Positions 51,006-63,496 of a stretch of 64,000 nt of DNA are shown in pieces. Below the pieces are notes generated by a model, which saw only the letters and a list, made by a program, of their open reading frames with translations, searched no databases and was not told the origin of the DNA. The position numbers and the translations under genes were made by a program. The stretch lies in assembly GCF_932276165.1 (NCBI RefSeq), contig NC_064005.1, forward strand, positions 3,286,001 through 3,350,000, in the 5' to 3' direction. Each line of letters begins with the position of its first letter. The stretch's first letter is position 1. The stretch comes from Plutella xylostella. Taxonomy: Eukaryota > Arthropoda > Insecta > Lepidoptera > Plutellidae.

Positions 51006-54000
51006 TTTTATCAATGAATTTACACGGTTTGTCGAGTAGCTCACTCGAAAAATTCCGCTCTGTATGTATATACATTTTCTTATCATTCCCATTTACATAG
51101 CTAGTCGCTTGCTCTCGACACTTCAAAGTAAATAGTTGCCGCCGGCTAGTTCGGGATCAAAGCGTCTCGTCTGCTTATTTCCTCTTCCAATGTGTCTCCC
51201 TTTCATGCCAGTATAGGTAACGTTTACCCTATAAAATGGATTTGCTATGTTATTTTTTACTTACAGTTGTGTTACATATTAGCTATATTCATAGAAGAAA
51301 AATTGGAATTGCGAAAAATTCTTATTCTTGCTTTGACTCAGAATAGCTGTTCAATAAATGCTTGGCTATAAAATTCATTCACCCATTTTGTCCAGCTTTG
51401 GACATCTAGAACAAAATTTTACCGTATTATCGTAAGAGGATCTCAATTTTTAAATTCTTAGTCTTCAGTTTGGGCCCGTTCCACACTACAATTAATTGTT
51501 CATACATCTACTTACATAGGCTCTATATCCATCATTTGCTAGATGGACGGCCAGACAGATAGTATAAATTTAACTGCATAATATCAACTAATTTCGTTCG
51601 TTCTCATGACATACGATTTCTGATTGATATTTTAGTAATTTTGCCATAGAGAACCATCTCTTCAATATGTCCTGTTTAATTACCAATGCTATTGAATACT
51701 GTATTTAGCTAAGTAGTTTGAATGAATTCGAACATTTGTACACTGAAATCAATTTTGAAGTGAACTGAAATCCACGATTGATGTTGTATGTATTCTGCAG
51801 GCCAGCAATTAGTAACTAATGAATTACAAACGGTGTAGGACTGTAGATATGAGTATCTTCACAATATTATTATGAGCAATTACATCTACTTATCGAATAA
51901 TTTAAAAGAATACCAATTACTTTTGCCGCATTTTGAGGTTAATAAAAGTGTACCTATTGATAAGCCTTGCGAGTGTCAATTAAATACCTATTGTAATAAT
52001 TAAGGGATGAGCTGAACTAACACTAGTTTTTCGAGATTGAGTGTACAGGACGTGTCATTTTATGTTCACTCAAAACCCGAAAAGCTCGAAAAACATAACG
52101 TTATATAGCTTTTAATCTTGAGAATGCTTATCAACAGGTACTTATAGCACTTTCAGTTGAGATATCACAATAGCCATAGAGTATACATCTCAATAGGCAG
52201 TGCCGAATAACCTACGATTTATGTGTGTACTTCTAACAATGTTATCGCACCGTTCGCTACAGTGACATTGTAGTGTGATTTGTGGAGACACTACGGCCGG
52301 GCCAGCGACTATGGAACGGAGTAGAACTTGGGTGTTTTCTTTCTAATTTGCAAACGAAAGACGTAAGATAATCAGATAATATAATGATAACGACGGATAG
52401 ACGACATATATTCCTTTTGATATAAGTGCCGTCTCCACAAGCAAGACAATCGCGACGAATTGACTTTTCGCACGGACCCTAAGGCACCCAGCGCGCGCCT
52501 TTTTTGAATCGTTGGTAAAATACACATATTTTTTCTTGCTTTCCCCACGAAACCGTCTGCTTTAGCGTTAAAATTTGACCAGACTACAGTAGCGAGGCGA
52601 CTATTATGTACACAAGCCCACACAGCAACTGTGGCTGTAGCTCTACTCGCGTTGTTTGCCCACCACTTGGATTACCAAAGAGTAGATGCGGATTCCATGT
52701 TAGAAACCCGATACTGGCGGAAACCAGTTCAGAACAAAACAATTCTGAAGCTAAGGCCGTGTTTGAACTAGCCGAGTTAAAATTTCTGGTGTAACCTTAA
52801 TAGATATAGTTTTGTGTAGTAAGTATGAAAATCACTTTGGTTAGTACTTGTCGTGGCTTACATTGGTGGGTTGGTCTATTTTTAAACATAAATTTTGAAT
52901 CATTTCGACAGCCATCTACGACAGTCGTACAAACAGTCAATAACAGACTGCCGCAAAAAATAGATTTTTGTGAATTTTGAATTTTTCCTTTTATTTCCGG
53001 GCTCAGATATAGCTGCACACGTAGGTTTCTGCTGAGTATGCCCTTTCTGCAACACCCTGTATATAATTTTTACTTATAATATATGTACTCATATCAGATA
53101 TGACATAATTATTGAAACTTACACTCTGTACACGAACTCTGGACTACCTACATAAGGGTGCTCCCACAAGTGCTCCAATACTATAAGCAGATTCTGAGAT
53201 TGGATAATTATGTTTGGGCTTTCATCTCTCACCAAACCACCAAATCTACAGATATAATTTGTTTCAGCGTTATTACCGCACGCACGCTGTGTTGTAGGTA
53301 TTATGGGTAAACGGTACCTTTCATTGTTAACGTAAACTATCAAAACTCACGCAGGAATTCAGCCTGCGTATACCTCGTACAGGAACCAAGGACGCTTCAT
53401 AGATTATGATATATTCCGACTGAACAATTGTGTCGAAACTTTACCAATCTGTTCCCTTGTCACCACGCAACCAAATGAATAATATAATCGGAAGCAGCCA
53501 CGACAAGGCCGGTTCCTTTGATTTGGTACAGTATACGACATCAGTCAACGCAAAATTTAATCTTATATCTCAGGTATTAAGAACGCCTTAAAAGCCCAAA
53601 TTATCGCGATTATTCCCCCGCGGTACAGGAAGCGTTAAGCAGCCCCATTCCCTCGAGAATCAGTTACGAAACTCCCAACAGTTTAAGCGCACCTGGCACG
53701 GACGTGTTACTACGTAAAGTTGGTGATACACCTGTTGCTATTACTACAGAAGTACAGCAGTTAAGGCCGCGGCTGCCAGAACTAAGTTCCGGGTCACCAC
53801 AATCGGCCCCCTCACCAGATGATTAAAGGAAAGCTCGAAACTTAGAGGGCTATCTTTTGAAACTTAAAGGTAATTTATTGGCAGAGGTAGAGGTGGGTAA
53901 AGATCAAGTCGTAACTTATCTTGTACTTGTTGTTAGGTTCATTATGAGGGTACGAATGTTAAAGTTTCAAGTGAAGTTAACAGCTTTCAACAAGAAGTTC

Positions 54001-54131
54001 GACACCAGAGCAAAAACCGTTATAGTTACAATGAACAATTTGAACTACTTATGTACTTGTGGAAAATACTTAGTCGGGTATGTTATATGTTCGACACAAA
54101 TTCGATACCTACATATCTCCCTGTAAACATA
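51006..54131. other. Intergenic stretch, nothing recognised
   Basis: AT-rich DNA with a right-end-type CACCCTGTATA motif near 53053. Short open frames at 52372-52623 and 53119-53343 (minus strand) and 52606-52794 (plus strand) have no recognisable domain. Confidence 0.5.
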
Positions 54132-54392
54132 TACCCGTTTGCAATGGAAACCAACAATCATGTAAACAAATATGGCGGACTGACATTGGCAGCGTATTGT
54201 TTTGTTGCAAATGTTTTAACAAATTTAACGAATAAATACAAGTTAAATCGTGTTGAAGATAATGTGAAAACAATGGTGCGTTCGTTGAAATCAGACTATG
54301 TTCATAATTGATCGTCAAATGTATGTGATTACGGAGTAATCGTGACAATTTGGTTTGTTTACATGATTGTTGGATTCTATTGCAAACGGGTA
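54132..54392. mobile_element. TA-flanked MITE with TACCCGTTTGCAA ends
   Basis: TACCCGTTTGCAATGGAA and TATTGCAAACGGGTA plus the longer match CCAACAATCATGTAAACAAA / TTTGTTTACATGATTGTTGG give arms of about 45 bases, flanked by TA. Confidence 0.75.
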
Positions 54393-56790
54393 TACCTACT
54401 TAAATCATGCTAACGAATATCCCCGAAGGGTTAGTTAGGGGTGACTCACGACCGCTTATCGCTGATTCAAAGACTAAACTTAGACGTATTACTTTATAAA
54501 TCTACTGTTCGTTATCTATAGAGTTTCGCACATATTGATTTTAAACGATATTTTTATAAAACTTTTCACCGTCCAGATATTTTTCTAGCACAGTCTCAGG
54601 CGTGTAGGCTGTCGGCGCTATCAGTGTGCGGTACATTAAGTGCACAATCTGGAACTATTGTCCACACTCTCCACACTCCTGGCTGCGAGCTGCACCCCCT
54701 CAGTTTGAGAGCACTCTGTAGATAGCCACTGAGCAAATGTGTCATCGGGTACAATGTCTTAAGCCAGAAATTGAAAATTACACTCTGTTTAAGCGTTTTC
54801 ATATTTCTAACTTTTTTGTTTAGAAAGTTGAAAATGCTATCGTGAACATTTTCACGCATCCATTTAACAAGAAACAGGAACAAAACATCGCTTCAATTAC
54901 CTTTGAGTAGGTTTATAACTGGACATTAAAATAAATAATATAATGCAGATAAATCCGGCAAGTTTGTAAAAGCAAGCGTTTTTAGTTCCCTCGGAGATAT
55001 ATCTTTCCTTGGACTGTTAAAGTTTGATTCGCTTCAGAAGTTCTTATTAAATCTTCTTGGCAGCAACTGCACTGTTTATAGGTACTACACTTGAAGTATA
55101 GCCGTCGCCGCTGCTAACTTTTACGAAGGAATATCAAACGTGCGTTACTTTGATTTACATAATAGGTTAATAGTAGCTTTTTAATTCGGTTGCAATTATT
55201 TTCGAACTAATTCAAAACTATGGTAAATGGACGATTTCTTATATTACCAATTTCACAGTACACTGCTAGTACTAGTACAATAAGAAACCATAGAAGTAAA
55301 GATAACAATAATATATTGTTTTATAATAACCAAAAAATGCACGGAAACCTAAACGGAAACTTCTAATATCGATGTAATATTAGCTTATTTTAATGTTAGT
55401 AATAAATAGTTCAAAAGGTAGAGGAGAATATAACGGTTACATACATTAGTTTTGTATACCTTAATAACTTACCTATAACCGGTACAACGCTCTACCGGTA
55501 CACTTTTTCGTGTTTTATCTTTAAAATGTTGTTCTTTTTCCACACCTCAGCAAAGTAGGAAATCGTGTGTTTGCTTGCAATATGTTATTTCCGATTGCAA
55601 TCTAAAACACGCTTTGAAAACGCGATCATTCATATGTTCATTTCGACGATAGGAGTAAAAAGGTTCCGCTCACGGACTTAGATTTGCCTAGATTCGGCAA
55701 GTCACAGTACTTGTATAGAAACCAAGTACTTATGTCATATTCTAATTATAAAATGAATATTCCTGAAAGGAAATTTCTATCCATTATGGTATACGTGACA
55801 CTTTTCTTTTTGACTCTTTTTTTGGGTATTTTTATAATAATATGCCGTTGACTTTGATTAACAATATACTTACCAACAAGATGGTGTGTTACACATAAAA
55901 ACAAAGCGACAAGCTGAGATAACCGTTTTAAGTTCAAATTAATGCGGTGTCTAGGCAAATCTTTTCTGTGGCTCCGGTAATAGCACGGAAGCGCTCACTC
56001 AGTGTAGAGAAAACAAATACTATAAGTAGTAGATTATTTTTTTTTATCTATAAGTATATTTTTTTATTGAGGGTTTAGCACACTACAGTGACTATGCCAC
56101 CCTTGTAGGGGCTTTATCTTTTTCTAACTTACGATCTATTTTTTAAACCTATTTTAACTAGTGTATACAATAAATTGGCTTCATCTGATAGGGGACTTGC
56201 TAGAACTATAAGTCGTAGATAAAATGAAAACCGTCCTTTCATAAGCCCCGGACGCCAGTTGCACTGTTGCACTATAGAATTAACGATGAAACCACGATCC
56301 CGTTTCCAATCGACAACTTTTTTTTTATTATAAAAACAGGCATATACTTATTACATTTTTGTTTGACAGCGCCATTAAACGTTTGTCTTGGCACATTAAA
56401 ATGAATTTACACATATAGTAGGTACAATATTACGATACATTCACGGTTAAACGGGTTAAACATTACATTAAATTTATCGGTGAAGTATTATACTTATAGG
56501 TATTATCTAACACAATGTACACTCCTTACTTAAAACAAAAGCAAGTACCTATTTTATTGTGAGCAAAATAATTAGCGTTAGTTAAAGTCAGCTACACCGG
56601 GCTCGCGGCAAAAACGTCGTAACCGCCATGCAAACAGCGTCGCTTACGCGTTTCGGTCGGTAGCCCGCTTGAACAGAGTCGCCAGCACAAGTTTCGATCC
56701 TCCGTTAACGTTGCGTATCGTCAACTGTCACTGTCAAAATCTAAGGCAAAGTTAGTTCCAAAAGTTACATTTGTTTTTTCCACATGTTAG
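54393..56790. other. Intergenic stretch, nothing recognised
   Basis: AT-rich. Minus-strand frames of 95 codons (54596-54883) and 70 codons (55746-55958) show no domain. A GC-richer patch at 56590-56730 has no open frame of note. Confidence 0.45.
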
Positions 56791-56904
56791 GTGGAATTTC
56801 ACCAAACGCTAAACGTATTTAGTAGCCAGTCATACGTCTGTCAGTTAGTACAAAATGTATTTAAAATTTGATTTAAATACGTTTAGCGTTTGGTAAAAGT
56901 GACC
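56791..56904. mobile_element. MITE with ACCAAACGCTAAACG arms
   Basis: CACCAAACGCTAAACGTATT and AATACGTTTAGCGTTTGGT are inverted arms of about 24 bases around a short centre. Confidence 0.65.
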
Positions 56905-57053
56905 CTTCGTGTAGATTCGAAAATAGTATCGAATCCTATGCTCGCGGCTCTGGTTCAGTCATAGATCATAGATAAGAGTTTTTAAGAATGGCAGCTATAT
57001 ACAGGTTGCTCTTTAATAGAAAGACAGATATAAGTTTTATGATTATAAATTTA

Positions 57054-57200
57054 CCCCCTTATTCATAGAAAAGTTACAATACGTTTTAACTAATAAACTG
57101 TTTTGTCCCTCTCTGTCAAAGAACAAATTGATCTTTGTCGGAGAGGGACAAAACAGTTTATTAGTTAAAACGTATTGTAACTTCTCTATGAATAAGGGGG
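57054..57200. mobile_element. Near-palindromic MITE with TTA duplication
   Basis: Arms of about 67 bases are almost perfect (CCCCCTTATTCATAGA and TCTATGAATAAGGGGG, CGTTTTAACTAATAAACTG and its reverse), with TTA at 57051-57053 and 57201-57203. The near-identity of the arms suggests recent mobility. PIF/Harbinger-like by target. Confidence 0.8.
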
Positions 57201-57252
57201 TTAGTTTATAGGTATGTTATAAAGCATTTTGTTTAATAAAAATAGGTAGGTA

Positions 57253-58352
57253 CTATACGTAAGTATAATATGGTTGTTTATTTAGGTAGGTAGGTTTTTT
57301 TACAAAGTATTCTTTTAGTAAATTTTTCAGGTTTTTATTATTTATTTCATTTTTAAGTGTGGTTGCCAATTCATTAAATAGTGTAGGAACTATGTATTTC
57401 TTCGTTCTACGTCCGTATATATTTTTAAAGCGTGCAGTTATCATTTTTTTGTTGGTGATGCTTCTAGTATGTATTTTGTGTTCGATAGGATTTAGCATGT
57501 TGTGTTGGTCGTATTGCTCAACGATCAGCGTATTCCACCCGTCTGTGGACCGGTAATATCCCACAGTAGTGGAATAGTCTCTGATATTCACCTTTACATT
57601 TTTGTTAAATTTTTGGTGGTACAATCTTTTTTAGTAGTCTTATTTGTAAATTGCATATTTTGTCGAGATAGGATTTATAGGTTCATCCATAGCTTGTGAT
57701 TCCATAGAATATTATGGATTCCACAAGTGTTTTATACATATTTCATAAAACACTGTACGGTACCTTGTATTTCACTATGGATATTTTGGCAAGGACTCCT
57801 CTAAGTTTATCACATACCTTATTGACATGTGGCTCCCAATTAAATCTATCATCTATGATGAGACCAAGGTAAGTTGCTGTTTTGACTTGTTCAATTGTTT
57901 CGCAGTTATTGCAGTTGTTCGTGTGTAAGCAATCATGGTTATGTGCTATCAATCTCACATGATGGTCTGTAGGGTTGTGGCTGGATCTTATGTGCATCAT
58001 TTGGGTTTTTTGAGCGTTTAGAATTAGTCCTGCATCATGTGACCATTTTACCAACGCTGTGAAATCTTTTTGTAGCTTTTTCATTGCCTTTGTCACACTT
58101 TTGTCCGCTGCTATTAAACAAGTGTCATCTGCAAACTGATATAGGGAGCAATGTTTAATAATGTTAGTGACGTCATTTACATAAACCAGGTAGTGAAGGG
58201 GACCGAGGACGGATCCTTGGGCCGTGCCTATTGAGACCTTAACATCATCACTGTAGCAATCGTTTATTTTGACTCGATATTTGCGGTTGGTGAGGTAGTT
58301 TTGGCACCATTGTAGCAGTGGTCCCCGGATGCCTGTACAATCTAATTTCGTA
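57253..58352 (-). pseudogene. 5'-truncated LINE reverse transcriptase fragment
   Basis: Read on the minus strand it starts inside the RT domain (KLDCTGIRGPLLQW), passes IGTAQGSVLGPLHYLVYVND and FADD, the thumb (ATYLGLIIDDRFNWEPHV), then meets a stop and frameshifts near 57743-57625. It ends with a C-terminal segment (RRTKKYIVPTLFNELATTLK, stop at 57253). Dead, truncated in the usual LINE manner. A different family from the LINE at 37230. Confidence 0.8.
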
Positions 58353-59666
58353 ACTCAAAACGATGAAACATTTAACCCCGATTACAACTGTCAGTTTACA
58401 AGAGGCTTGGTTGACTTGGAACACCCGAGTTCACATTGTTTGTTGCAAGTTGCAAAGCGTTATATTGTTACACGAATATGACGTTTTACTTTCTTTCTAA
58501 CACAATTGCCGATTGAAGAAGCTCTTTTCATAAGCTCAGGCTATAGTAAAAAAGCATTCTTAACTGTTTTTGGACATACGATATATGAATTTTGACTTTT
58601 TAACTGACACAAAGAGTCGAACGAAACTCACAACGTAATTTATACTCCTTTAAAATACGGTCTATGAATTTCGTGCGTAGTAGATAATAGTTATTGACTG
58701 ATAGATAGTATCCCATGGTTAGCCTATAATTGGATAAGTTTCGTGTCAAGTATTAATTCACACATACATAATATACAATTATACATACTGGGATGTTACA
58801 TGCAAACTTTGGGGTCAATTTACCCTGGGATATTTAATCGATGGAACTTCTGCGTAATTGACATACTTCCCTTATATTATGTAAGTACTTACAGGATGGA
58901 ATTTCCAATGGACAGCCAGACATCAGGATGGCGTGTTTTAATAAAGTATATTTTCAACACAAATTAATTAAAATCAGGTTTAGCTGTTCAACGAGCTGTT
59001 TTATTAGCCAAGGTTATTAACCACGGCTAGGTTTTTTGCAGTTAAATTATTTGTTCATATTACTTATATTATTTCAAACTTAATAAGCGCAATCCCAGAG
59101 TACATGTAGCATGTGCGAGTACTTATTACTAGTGGGGCGCCCCTCACATGACCAGAGAGCCGGAAAACTTCGTAATGTAGGTACTTACGTGTGTTGTCAG
59201 TTGTCAGTGACTGACCCCAATCTTCCTTGCACCACATTACAAATCCTAAAGTTTGACTACCGTTTTTCACCGATGCTCTGAGAAGATTTAACACTTCACA
59301 GAATGGGATACCACGGCGATTCCATCGGGAAAAAAAGCAAGATTTTTCGAACAAAACCAAAGCCATCCGACAGTATTTACGACGTCATACAGTTTACCGC
59401 AGCCGGATATTTCCCTAGCAGCATTTTTATTCAATCGGCCATTTAATTCCACAGAATATTGGAATACCAGAACAAACAAACACGGCTTTGTTCGCGAAAC
59501 GTTAAATTTTACAACCTCATCAAGTGTCATTTTTGTAAAAGTCACTTCATAGTTGTGAAAAAAAGCGTTCCAGAAATAAATAACTACCTGTATGATGCGT
59601 TCGAGTTTCAACTTCATACTAAGTAGGTACTTGTGCGATAGGCCATGCGCTACCAGTTGTTGTGAA
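58353..59666. other. Intergenic stretch, nothing recognised
   Basis: No coding signature. Overlapping minus-strand frames at 59064-59366 and 59288-59617 (100 and 109 codons) match no domain I know. Confidence 0.45.
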
Positions 59667-59669
59667 TTA

Positions 59670-59860
59670 GGCCAGGGTCTCCTATTTCTCGTCGTAGGTT
59701 GCGTCCAGCGTCACGCCGTAGGCCGCGTCACGATGCTCACTACGTCTACGCGCCAACGTCAGCGTGTGAGGGAGATCGTACATTTCTATAGTGAGCATCG
59801 TGACGCGGCCTAAGGCGTGACGCTGGACGAGACCTACGGCGTAAATAGGAGACCCAGGCC
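59670..59860. mobile_element. GC-rich MITE with TTA duplication
   Basis: Arms of about 70 bases (GGCCAGGGTCTCCTATTT and AAATAGGAGACCCAGGCC; GCGTCACGATGCTCACT and AGTGAGCATCGTGACGC), flanked by TTA at 59667-59669 and 59861-59863. A 73-codon frame across it is not a gene. Confidence 0.78.
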
Positions 59861-60421
59861 TTAGATAAGTCTCATACTATCATATTGTATGATATAATAT
59901 AGCTACTTAGCTAGGAGCTTACTCATAACATCTAATATTACTTTCGCATAAATCCATATTATTATTCTCTGGGGTTTTATGAAAACTGTAACTTTAAAAC
60001 CCAGAAGCTCCAATCATTAATATCTAATTAGTTCTCCGCTCTCAGTGAGCTTACCATTGAAAAAAAAGAATTTTGAGATTACAGTATTCAGAATATTCAA
60101 TTCACTGTACTGCAAATGTGTGGTATGGACAGATTTTATATTTAGCTAAGTAGGGCAAAAATGACTAAGCTACAGTTTTCATCGATAATACATACTGGAA
60201 TCGGCATTTTTTGTCCTTTCCATCAGCGTGCTTCAATTTGATTTGCAAAGTAACCCGCCTAAGCCTAGGAGGGAGGTACCGAAATCATTTATGTGCGTTT
60301 AAGACCCGTTAATGGCTCATAAAGAGTCAGTTTATGGATGACTTGTGAACTCACTGGCTCGTAAATGCCGAACAGATTATTTATTAGTGAAACTATTACG
60401 TTACTTTACACTGTACCTCTA

Positions 60422-60524
60422 CAGGGTGTTGCAAAAAGTGTATACTAAGCCGAAACCAGCATGTGCAGCATGTTAAACCCGAAACAGAAATCAGAATTTC
60501 GTATACCCTTTTTGCCACACCCTG
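60422..60524. mobile_element. TA-flanked MITE, CAGGGTGTTGCAAAAAG family
   Basis: CAGGGTGTTGCAAAAAGTGT and the inverted TATACCCTTTTTGCCACACC-CTG end bound a 103-base element with TA on each side. Same family as 5307-5561 and many solo ends. Confidence 0.72.
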
Positions 60525-60774
60525 TATACATAGTCGTCGGTATTAACTTGTATAAACGCTTCTGTACCTTGTCAAAGTATCAGGAACTGTCCATTACTGA
60601 ATTAGTTGTTAATTTTAAAAGCTATAAAATGTTATTTCCCTAAGGCACAAAGTTGTGTTACACTATCAAGGAATGGAGGGTCGGAAGATGCCAGACCGAA
60701 TTTTGTTATGGCCATTGCACAATACACAAGAACACTCTTCATTCCATCATTCTTATAACGTTTTTCTTTTTTTT

Positions 60775-61236
60775 TTATGCAGCCTGTGTCGTGTCTAACT
60801 GCTGGGCAAAGGCCTCCTTATAAACTGACCACCGTTCCCGATCATGTGCTTCCTTCGGCCATTGAGGCAAAAACCTGTCGAGGTCGTCCCGCCATCTCCG
60901 CCTGGGTCTTCCGCGTCGCCGACGTCCATCACTGGGCACCCACTCGGTGACAATTCTGGCCCACCGGTCCGGGTGCATGCGACAGACGTGGCCTGCCCAG
61001 GCCCACTTCAGCTTCGCAGTCTGTGCGCCCACATCAGTGATACGAGTCGAGGAGCGTAGCGTGGTGTTCCGGATTCGGTCTATCCTTCGTACACCAAGTA
61101 TAGTACGCTCCATCGCTCTTTGGCAAACCTTGAGTTTGGACTTCTGATGTTCGGTCAGAGACCAAGTCTGTGCGCCGTAGGTTAGGACAGGCAGTATACA
61201 CATGTCGATGAGTCGGCGTTTGAGTGACTTATAACG
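60775..61236 (-). pseudogene. RTE-clade LINE ORF2 C-terminal fragment
   Basis: The minus strand encodes SLKRRLID, CILPVLTYGAQTWSLTEHQK, then GRRRRGRPRRRWRDDLDRF and ends DTTQAA with a natural stop. LTYG.QTWSL followed by a RRGRP..RW.DD segment is the conserved C-terminal end of RTE-type LINEs. The copy is truncated on its 5' side; this part is intact. Confidence 0.85.
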
Positions 61237-61829
61237 TACGTGGTGTAATTTACGTAGGTAACTTAATTAGATACTGTTTACCCAAGTAACAGTAACTTTA
61301 ATAGCAGTAAGTAATATTAAACTAACACCTATCTATAAGTAGAACCTATAAGTATATAATTAATTTGTAAAACCTCTGAAGCTGTCTACGATAAAAATGA
61401 AATACTTACCTACTTAGGTAATGTGATGTACCTACTTACTTAGCCTGCACGTAACGTTATATTCATTTTAACAGTTTACCCTAAGTACACGAAAGATGCC
61501 TGGCTACCCATAGCACAGGGTATCCTAGTTTGGGAGCCAGGAACCAAAATGTAAACCTACTTATGGCAAATAAACATTTTTCATTTTCATTTTCATTTTT
61601 TCATAACCCGCTGGAACTGAAAAACTATTTGCTCTGACTTTTACATTATTATACCTTTAGGTATACAGAAGGGCAATAATGGTAGGTATACATATATATA
61701 GCATGTATATAGCATGCATTGTTCGTTATAATTATATGTATTTAACTGTTTAGGACCACAAAAAATGGTTCCGTTTTGATAATCGCATGCGAAGCAGCGA
61801 CACGACAGTTCTTCGATCGTGTAAATGCA

Positions 61830-62014
61830 CTAAGCTAACTTCCTCCAGTGTTTTGCTACTCTTATTGCCAGATCATTGGCCTTCATCAGGTCTCCTTGAC
61901 TGCACTTTGTGGCATTAAGACACTCTAAAAGATGTGACATAGTCTGGAGGCTTCCGCAACTGCATAGAGTGCTGGCATTGGCTGTTCCACTGCGGGTTGG
62001 TGGGTTCACATATC
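61830..62014 (-). pseudogene. LINE C-terminal Cys-rich fragment
   Basis: The minus strand reads CSCGSLQTMSHLLECLNATK and CSQGDLMKANDLAIRVAKHW, then a stop at 61830. The C-x-C-G..QT..HLL.C...C...DL pattern is a C-terminal segment found in some insect non-LTR retrotransposon ORF2 proteins. A SINE lies directly beside it. Confidence 0.6.
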
Positions 62015-62036
62015 TAGATGTGCTAAATCTAGATCA

Positions 62037-62217
62037 GTATGCAGGTTTCCTCACGATGTTTTCCTTCACCGTAAGAGCGATGGTATACATTGTAGTTAAA
62101 AGAACTCATTGGTACTTACATGTCAGCGCCGGGATTCGAACCCGCATCTCTTGCGTGAGAAGCGGGCGCTTACCCGACTGAGCTACCACCGCTCACCCGA
62201 CTGAGCTACCATCGCTC
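62037..62217 (-). mobile_element. tRNA-derived SINE with duplicated head
   Basis: On the minus strand, GTGGTAGCTCAGTCGGGTAA (A-box region) and GCGGGTTCGAATCCC (B box) form a tRNA-like head. A body follows, ending ACGGTGAAGGAAAACATCGT then GAGGAAACCTGCAT, a tail common in lepidopteran retroposons. The first 26 bases of the head occur twice in tandem (62168-62217). The acceptor-stem ends do not pair, so it is not a functional tRNA gene. Confidence 0.8.
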
Positions 62218-63159
62218 AATTATAATAATAGTACTATATAACTAGTCTCTATAATCATGTCTACGATCAAAACTGAATAATTTTGTGGGAAATTAGTAAC
62301 AATTTAAATCGTGTTCAGTGAATTGGTCCTAGATGGTATCAGATTTAATCGCGTTCTGTTAGTCGATGTTTGGATGGCGGCCAAACTAGCTGACTAATTC
62401 AATTAATTTCACTTGATAATCTTGCTCGTATCGTATCTATTGAACGAAGTGTTTAGAATCAGATAATTTAAGTCAGTTATTACTAACTCTCGTAACTAAA
62501 TTACCTACTGATGTTGGTAATTGCGATAAATTTATGAATAATACATTATTGCAATAAAAAAATAAACATTATAAGTCAGTGCAATAAATTCATATAGGTA
62601 ACAATGGATAATTTAAAACAAATCATCACAGTATTTTCCCATCTCATAATGAAATTACATTTCAGTTTCTTAAAAGGATAAACCTATTAATCTAAGATCT
62701 ATGATAAAAGTCTCAACAATTTAAATTAATAAAAATATTCATGAATAAATCTACTCATTCAAAGTGAAACGATGAAGGCTACTCGCAACAACGAAGTGAA
62801 TCGGGAAAATAAATTAACGATAAAGTTTAAATCGAATACGACTTCCAAATAGAATTAGTCAAAGGAGAAGCTTCAATTAGGATTTCATCTCTTTAAAGTC
62901 CTCGGTTTTACTGTAATTGAGTCCGTATCGCCGCAGCTTTACTATTCAATTCTTTTAGGTAACTTTGGTCTCACTACCCTCCGTGCTTTTGTTAATTTTG
63001 AGACTTGTTGGCAACACCAACCCAAATGTATATTTTTAATCTACCCACCTACCGGCGTGTGTGCATATTGTTAATCTAATAATCAATAAAAGTGAAGTTA
63101 AATACATAGGTAATCAGCGTTTATATAATCAAGCGATACAGTCCCGCTTCGCTTCAGAC
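62218..63159. other. Intergenic stretch, nothing recognised
   Basis: AT-rich with no open frame above chance and no clear inverted repeat. Confidence 0.45.
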
Positions 63160-63490
63160 TAATTTTAAATGTACCTATTTATACAATAGCTTATAGGAGA
63201 ACTGTAGGGGAGACAGAGGTTCCCCCTACAGTATTTAGGTCGGGTCGTGATGGAGATTGAGTGAAAGACGCCTGTTACAAGTCTATACAATCACTGCTTT
63301 ATTTCTATCTTATTACGGTATTTAACTATGTGCATTACGTGCATCAGCATCATTATTACTATCTAATGTTATTACTAACTAATCTAGTGTACGATTGTAC
63401 GTGATAAACCGTACATGCTGCGAAGAACTAAGAAAGTATCACAAAGATAAATTAACTAGTGTGTCTAAATATAAGTACATCAACATTAAA
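63160..63490 (-). mobile_element. Probable 3' LTR or 3' UTR of an LTR retroelement
   Basis: It directly follows, on the minus strand, the envelope-like frame ending at 63497. It contains GAAATAAAGCAGTG (a poly(A) signal) and ends in a region with a short inverted pair (TGTAGGGGGAACC / TCTCCCCTACA). The limits are not defined because the other LTR lies outside the window. Confidence 0.4.
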
Positions 63491-63496
63491 TTACAA

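Noticed and set aside
62123..62194. A genuine tRNA gene
   Set aside because: A and B boxes are present, but the acceptor stem does not pair and a SINE body and tail follow.
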